From Clostridiales bacterium (GTDB taxonomy: Bacteria; Bacillota; Clostridia; Peptostreptococcales; Anaerovoracaceae): 8,653 nucleotides of DNA. Under the pieces are notes generated by a model. The model ran no database searches. It saw only the letters and a list, made by a program, of their open reading frames with translations, and was not told the origin of the DNA. Below are positions 5,038-8,653 of the stretch, in pieces; the stretch's first letter is position 1; every line of letters begins with the position of its first letter. Location of the stretch: NCBI GenBank assembly GCA_009778415.1, contig WRJV01000237.1, positions 1-8,653 of the forward strand, given 5' to 3'. Made by a program: the position numbers and the translations under genes.

Positions 5038-6304
5038 GCAGTTCCGACGGTTCTGCCGCATACGCCCCTATGCCGCTCTTGTTTAGCAGTTCTGCCGCTG
5101 CCAGTACAGATTGTTTGCGGTGGACTGCGGCCGCCTTGAGGTACACGTCGAAAGGCTCTGCGGTTTCTTTCGATGCCAGCTCGTCCACCCCTTCGTCTGC
5201 CAGTGAGCTGAAAAAGACAGAGTGCCTGTGCATTATGGGTGCCATATCCGCAACAGCAGCCGCCGCTTCCTCTGAGCTGTCAAGGTATGTCAATACGCAG
5301 ACAAAAGCCCTCTTTGAAAGCTTCTGCCGCAGCATGCTGCTCAAGGCTGCAGTGCTCGTGGGCCACTGTGTCGCCTGCGCACTGTACAATGACGACAGGA
5401 TTTTGGCCGACTGGCGCGGGCCCTTGCCGGGGGGGAGGTACAGGACCACCTCCATGTGGTAAAGCAAAAGCCCCACCTTGTCACCGGAAGACAGTGCAAC
5501 TTGCATCAGTGCGGCAGCCATTTCAAGCGCTCTGTCCAGTTTGGTCACCTCGCCGTTTGATGCCTGCATCCAGCGCCCCATGTCAACTGCAAGGATGACG
5601 TCCCTGTTTTTTTCCACGTCGTAAACGTTGGTCATGAGCTTTCCCGCCCTAGCCGTGGCTTTCCAGTTTACCTTGCGCCAATCGTCGTCAGGGGCGTATT
5701 CGCGGATCCCTGCAAATTCAGAGCCAATGCCACGCACCTTGTGAAGGGCGCTGTCCTCGCGGGAGAGCTGGCGGTGTTCCGCAAGCATGCGGTAATGCCG
5801 CATGGCGGAAAGGTTGGGGTAAACCGAGCCTTCGTCTTTGCATTCTATGGAAAACCTCTTGAACGCAAGCCCCCATCGGCCATGAACCTCCAGATAGCAT
5901 TTGCCAAAAGAAAACACTCCCCTGCGCGTCGGCGTAACCAAATAGCTGCATGTGGCGCAATCGCTTTCCAAAAATAAATCATGTGCCTTGCCATCGCTAA
6001 AAAAAGTCTTGGGTGGACTGTCTGCCAAGCGCAGCTTGATGCCGCAAGGGCCTTTTGAATGGACGGTAACAAAAACCTCGCTGTCATTGCGCTGCTCGAA
6101 AGACGAGGGCAACTGGCGGCTTACCTCAAACCATTTGGCGCCTGGCGTCAGCAGAAAATCCAGCATGACGGCTAAAACTGCAAGCCCGTAAAGGGGTGCG
6201 GCAACCCACCATCCGCTTCTTTGCAATGCCATGACTATAAGGCTCAGGCAAAGTGCTAAAAACAGCAGCGCCACAAAGCGCAGGGTAATTCCTATGCGGT
6301 TCAT
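4988..6304 (-). CDS. DUF58-domain (VWA-like) membrane protein
   Basis: I start the protein at ATG 6304, giving 438 residues. This ATG overlaps the MoxR stop codon as ATGA, and two membrane helices (about 7-27 and 32-52) follow at once, as is usual for DUF58 proteins. The longer frame to 6400 would lie inside the MoxR gene and adds unrelated sequence. Residues about 55-165 form the predicted extracytoplasmic or beta-rich part. The DUF58 signature is at 191-219: RGIGSEFAGIREYAPDDDWR, then KVNWKATAR. After it comes a VWA-like strand with D241-M-G-R-W-M246, close to a MIDAS start but lacking the full DxSxS. No ribosome binding site precedes the start, so translation probably depends on coupling to MoxR. 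DUF58 proteins are standard partners of MoxR ATPases; in B. subtilis yeaC-yeaD is the analogous pair. Confidence 0.9.
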   Translation of the reverse strand: MNRIGITLRFVALLFLALCLSLIVMALQRSGWWVAAPLYGLAVLAVMLDFLLTPGAKWFEVSRQLPSSFEQRNDSEVFVTVHSKGPCGIKLRLADSPPKTFFSDGKAHDLFLESDCATCSYLVTPTRRGVFSFGKCYLEVHGRWGLAFKRFSIECKDEGSVYPNLSAMRHYRMLAEHRQLSREDSALHKVRGIGSEFAGIREYAPDDDWRKVNWKATARAGKLMTNVYDVEKNRDVILAVDMGRWMQASNGEVTKLDRALEMAAALMQVALSSGDKVGLLLYHMEVVLYLPPGKGPRQSAKILSSLYSAQATQWPTSTAALSSMLRQKLSKRAFVCVLTYLDSSEEAAAAVADMAPIMHRHSVFFSSLADEGVDELASKETAEPFDVYLKAAAVHRKQSVLAAAELLNKSGIGAYAAEPSELLIRSVRHYLSVKWRPQ

Positions 6305-7242
6305 TGCGGCACCGGCACAGCAGAAAGCACCTTGTCCAAAACTCTTTCCGGCGTAATGCCTTCTATTTCCGCATCCGGCGTAAGGAGCAGCCGGTGGCAC
6401 AGTGCGTGTTTGGCAATGGATTTGAAATCTTCAGGGACGCAAAAACTTCGCCCTTCCATCACAGCCATGGCTTTTCCTGCCTGCAACATTGCGATCCCTG
6501 CGCGAGGGGAAGCCCCTAGGTACACTGCCGAATCGCGCCTTGTCGCCTCCAAAATATGGAGGATGTAGTCAAACAGCGTACCTTCCACATGAATTTCGTT
6601 CACTTCGGTCCTCGCCGCCATCACATCCTGCGGCGTGAGCAGCGGTTTCACCTCGTCAAGCAACTGCGCGTTGAAACCGTTCTGCACATTGTCCAGCAGG
6701 CGCTTTGCCTCCTGGTGCTCCGGATATCCCACAGTCAGTTTCACCATGAAACGGTCCAGCTGCGCTTCCGGCAGCGGATAGGTCCCCTCGTACTCGATAG
6801 GGTTTTGTGTGGCCAGCACCATAAAAGGCTGCGGCAAAACATAAGACGTGCCGTCGATTGTGACGCGGCTCTCTTCCATTGCTTCCAGCAAAGCGCTCTG
6901 GGTTTTGGGCGGGGTACGGTTGATTTCGTCAGCCAGCAGAAAACTGGTGAACAGAGGGCCTTGGCGCAGTACGAACCTGCCGGTTGAGGCGTCGTACACA
7001 TTGGTGCCGATGATGTCTGACGGCATCAGGTCCGGAGTGAACTGCACCCGTTTAAACGGCGCAGCCACTACTTTGGCCATGGTGCGGGCTGCTAAGGTTT
7101 TCCCCAAGCCCGGCGCCCCCTCGATGATCATGTGGCCCCCAGCGATCAGGCAGACCGCCATCATGTGGCACAGTTCGCTTTGCCCCACTACTACTCTGGT
7201 CATCTCGTTCACCAGAATTTGAGAAACTTCATTTGCTTTCAT
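6301..7242 (-). CDS. MoxR-family AAA+ ATPase
   Basis: This 313-residue protein starts at ATG 7242, with AAGGAAG 6 nt upstream. Walker A is GAPGLGKT (42-49), Walker B is FLLADE (101-106) within the MoxR-specific ADEINRTPPKTQSALLEAME. Sensor 1 lies in VLATQNPIEYEGTYPLPEAQ (142-161), followed by LDRF. The sensor-2 region holds GASPRAG. All key ATPase residues are present. MoxR proteins act as chaperone-like remodelers of membrane-linked or VWA proteins, and the DUF58 protein encoded next is the obvious client. The start overlaps the end of the DUF4350 gene by 14 nt, and the stop overlaps the DUF58 start by 4 nt. Confidence 0.95.
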   Translation of the reverse strand: MKANEVSQILVNEMTRVVVGQSELCHMMAVCLIAGGHMIIEGAPGLGKTLAARTMAKVVAAPFKRVQFTPDLMPSDIIGTNVYDASTGRFVLRQGPLFTSFLLADEINRTPPKTQSALLEAMEESRVTIDGTSYVLPQPFMVLATQNPIEYEGTYPLPEAQLDRFMVKLTVGYPEHQEAKRLLDNVQNGFNAQLLDEVKPLLTPQDVMAARTEVNEIHVEGTLFDYILHILEATRRDSAVYLGASPRAGIAMLQAGKAMAVMEGRSFCVPEDFKSIAKHALCHRLLLTPDAEIEGITPERVLDKVLSAVPVPQ

Positions 7243-8002
7243 AGCGTTCTTCCTTTTTTCTCTTGTCGATCTCAGCCATCAGCTTGCGGGCCGCCCCTTC
7301 GTTTGACAGATTTTCAACAGCTGCAGCCAATGACCCCTCTTTGTCCCACGGCGCACCGTAGCGCACACAGTATTGGTAATAGTATTGGGCACATTCCTTA
7401 TAAGTGGATGATTTTTCAAGTGCCATCGCCATGGCGTAAACGCCCTCCAGCGGCTTCCTTGCGGTCAGCTTTTCCAAAAAAATGGGTTCCCCCAGCCTTT
7501 GCCCATAGAAAAACATCATGGAAAATGCCGCCAGCGCCACGCCCAGCAAAACCACGCGCATCCACGCGGGCAAAATGGACCACAAGCTCATATCTTCATT
7601 TGCCTGACTGTCTTGCGGATTGGCGCTTCTGCCGTATTCTTGAAACACGATAGTGCTCTCGTGGTACGGCCACATCAGTTCTACGAACTCAGCGGCGTTC
7701 GTGCGTATGTACGCATTCGTAAAGCGACGCTCATCCGGCAGCGTCAGAGCTCCTTCAGTATCCATTAAATAGTCGCTTCCCAAGGCAACAAGGACGCCGC
7801 CCCCCTGCCAGTCTTTGTGAGTGTTTCGCTTCACTTCAAACCCCAGGTCTGCCAAGAGCAGGTACGCCGCTTTGGTGCCGTCAGACTCAGTGCTGTAGCT
7901 TGAATACGGCTTGCTGTCTGCAGCGGGCATTCGGACGACAAGCAGGGCAGCCCCGACAAACAAAAGAGCCATCAAAATCCATATGCCTCTTCCCTTACTC
8001 AT
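7229..8002 (-). CDS. DUF4350-domain membrane protein
   Basis: The protein has 257 residues. A membrane helix at about 6-25 is followed by the DUF4350 opening: SSYSTESDGTKAAYLLLADL (34-53). This region is predicted to face outward, has a Rossmann-like pattern of short strands (GGGVLVALGSDYL) and runs to about 145. A second helix covers 148-167 (residues WMRVVLLGVALAAF and beyond) and then RLGEP (169-173). The cytoplasmic tail of about 85 residues is helical and ends KKEERYESK. GGAGG-like sequence GGAGG lies 8 nt upstream of the ATG, inside the preceding gene, and the ATGA overlap at 7999-8002 couples the two. DUF4350 proteins recur in MoxR/DUF58 clusters; no activity is known. Confidence 0.85.
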   Translation of the reverse strand: MSKGRGIWILMALLFVGAALLVVRMPAADSKPYSSYSTESDGTKAAYLLLADLGFEVKRNTHKDWQGGGVLVALGSDYLMDTEGALTLPDERRFTNAYIRTNAAEFVELMWPYHESTIVFQEYGRSANPQDSQANEDMSLWSILPAWMRVVLLGVALAAFSMMFFYGQRLGEPIFLEKLTARKPLEGVYAMAMALEKSSTYKECAQYYYQYCVRYGAPWDKEGSLAAAVENLSNEGAARKLMAEIDKRKKEERYESK

Positions 8003-8592
8003 GCCGCCTGCCTCCGTTCCGGTGTTTTGCGGCAGTAAGCGAGAAAAGCCTCGTAGGTTTCCTTCAGTTCAGAATAACCGCCGAAGCGCACCCTGTTGAA
8101 CACCCTGCGGAAAGCGTCAAACCCCTCCACGTCTTTGTAGCTGTTGCCTAAAAGCTCCCATTTGTACTGCATGCCGGTCTTGCTTTCGTCCCAAACGATC
8201 CAGCCCAGCCCGTGCAGCGCATGCAGATGCATGGCATACAGGGCAAGCAACGCGCCCGCCCAATCCTTCCGGCGAGCCAGCTCCTCGATGTGGGCAAATG
8301 GGTCTTCCCCGACTGCTTGCCCGTCTTGCAGCGGTTTTGTAAGTCTTTCAAAACGCCGTCTTCGCTCTGCCAAAACAAGGCGCACCAATAAGAAAAGCAA
8401 AGCCGCAACCAAAACAGCCATCAGGACAGGCCCTGCTCCGCTTAAGGAATCCATGATTTTGGGAATCGAACTCACTGCCGAGTCGGCGATCGAATCTCCT
8501 TCAGGTACATAGACCCAGCCACCATATTCTCCTTGACCTAAAATCCTGTCTATTGCCTCTGCAATTTGCTGTTCTGAAGGCATGCTACTCAT
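7999..8592 (-). CDS. DUF4129-domain membrane protein
   Basis: This 197-residue protein has an N-terminal segment of about 50 residues that is probably outside the cell, one membrane helix at 53-75 and a basic stop-transfer RRRR (77-80). The cytoplasmic C-terminal part (about 95-190) contains the DUF4129 region: HIEELARRKDWAGALLALYA, then GYSELKETYEAFLAY near the end. The first ATG (8592) overlaps the stop codon of the upstream gene as ATGAGTAG. No good ribosome binding site is visible, so coupled re-initiation is likely. An internal ATG at 8583 is an alternative start. No signal peptide is evident, although helix-plus-positive-charge topology implies N-out. DUF4129 domains also occur as the tail of transglutaminase-like proteins in MoxR/DUF58 operons. 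The function is unknown. Confidence 0.8.
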   Translation of the reverse strand: MSSMPSEQQIAEAIDRILGQGEYGGWVYVPEGDSIADSAVSSIPKIMDSLSGAGPVLMAVLVAALLFLLVRLVLAERRRRFERLTKPLQDGQAVGEDPFAHIEELARRKDWAGALLALYAMHLHALHGLGWIVWDESKTGMQYKWELLGNSYKDVEGFDAFRRVFNRVRFGGYSELKETYEAFLAYCRKTPERRQAA

Positions 8593-8653
8593 AAGGCTTG
8601 TCCGGCGCCTCGAATTCTTGCTTGTCCGGTGCCTCGAATTCTTGCTTGTCCGG
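8585..8653 (-). CDS. Partial gene, repeat-bearing C-terminus of the operon's preceding gene
   Basis: On the minus strand the frame entering from the right edge reads two copies of PDKQEFEA, then PDKPYE and a TAG stop at 8587-8585. The stop overlaps the ATG of the DUF4129 gene (8592-8590) by 8 nt, the same tight packing seen at all junctions in this operon. The acidic, proline-containing tail is probably disordered. The body of the protein lies outside the window; in related clusters the gene in this position usually encodes a multi-pass membrane protein, but that is only an expectation here. Confidence 0.65.
   Translation of the reverse strand, partial: PDKQEFEAPDKQEFEAPDKPYE
8597..8653. repeat. 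24-bp tandem direct repeat, 2.4 copies
   Basis: Units lie at 8597-8620 and 8621-8644, with a partial 9-bp unit (CTTGTCCGG) at 8645-8653 cut by the window edge. The two full units differ at one position (C at 8606, T at 8630), which is a silent GCG/GCA alanine change in the minus-strand reading frame. Being 24 bp long, each unit adds 8 residues (PDKQEFEA) without breaking the frame. More copies may continue beyond the window. Confidence 0.9.

Larger units (their letters stand above)
6301..8592 (-). other. Overlapping operon DUF4129-DUF4350-MoxR-DUF58 (junction region)
   Basis: All genes from the partial gene at the right edge through the DUF58 gene (ending at 4988) are on the minus strand with overlapping ends: 8 nt at 8585-8592, 4 nt at 7999-8002, 14 nt at 7229-7242 and 4 nt at 6301-6304. 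There is no room for internal promoters outside coding sequence or for terminators. Co-transcription and coupled translation are therefore likely, and the operon promoter must lie to the right of the window. Confidence 0.8.

Noticed and set aside
6305..6400. 32-codon N-terminal extension of the DUF58 protein
   Set aside because: It lies entirely inside the MoxR gene in another frame; the ATGA-coupled ATG at 6304 is followed directly by the expected membrane helices.
6556..6987. 143-codon plus-strand open frame antisense to MoxR
   Set aside because: Histidine- and glutamine-rich shadow of the MoxR gene with no ribosome binding site.
8593..8653. Extension of the DUF4129 frame through the 24-bp repeat
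   Set aside because: That frame is open but gives an arginine/serine-rich sequence with no start codon; the alternative frame ends in a proper stop overlapping the ATG and has plausible residue composition.
8597..8653. CRISPR array
   Set aside because: The 24-bp units are directly abutting with no spacers and are coding.

Overview
The window is bacterial, gene-dense and of moderate G+C. The Shine-Dalgarno sites are purine-rich (AAGGAGG, AAAGGAG, AAGGAAG). The gene families, a BmrR-like MerR regulator, a DUF234 ATPase, a short QueG-like ferredoxin-type protein and a SpoIIM/RDD/DUF58/MoxR/DUF4350/DUF4129 cluster, fit an anaerobic Bacillota (clostridial) genome. This assignment is an inference; there is no rRNA or marker gene to confirm it.

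Left part (1-2587). A leftward gene runs off the left edge and begins with a signal-peptide-like sequence. It diverges from a rightward MerR-family regulator with a BmrR/GyrI-like ligand-binding half. Between them is a textbook MerR-type promoter pointing at the leftward gene: TTGACT, a 19-bp spacer carrying a dyad, then TATGAT. Behind it are three A-tracts phased at about 10.5 bp. After the regulator comes an AAA-type ATPase of the archaeal ATPase/DUF234 family with a PD-(D/E)XK-like C-terminal motif. It has its own extended -10 promoter and a cluster of short inverted repeats between promoter and ribosome binding site.

Middle (2564-5037). A two-gene leftward unit encodes an RDD membrane protein (true start GTG at 3979) followed, 3 nt later, by a short double-[4Fe-4S] protein resembling part of epoxyqueuosine reductase. 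The RDD gene diverges from a rightward SpoIIM-family membrane protein gene.

Right part (4988-8653). A tight leftward operon runs: C-terminal end of an unseen gene with an 8-residue tandem repeat, DUF4129 protein, DUF4350 protein, MoxR AAA+ ATPase, DUF58 protein. Every junction overlaps (8, 4, 14 and 4 nt), so translational coupling is likely. The SpoIIM gene converges on the operon and overlaps the DUF58 gene by 50 nt.

MoxR, DUF58, DUF4129, DUF4350, SpoIIM and RDD proteins recur together in bacteria as an envelope-associated set whose biochemical role is not established. A likely picture is a MoxR ATPase acting as a chaperone or remodeler on the VWA-like DUF58 protein at the membrane, with four membrane partners. 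As I recall, the opposed strand of the SpoIIM gene also occurs in the Mycobacterium tuberculosis Rv3690-Rv3695 cluster, which would make it a conserved architecture and not a local rearrangement.
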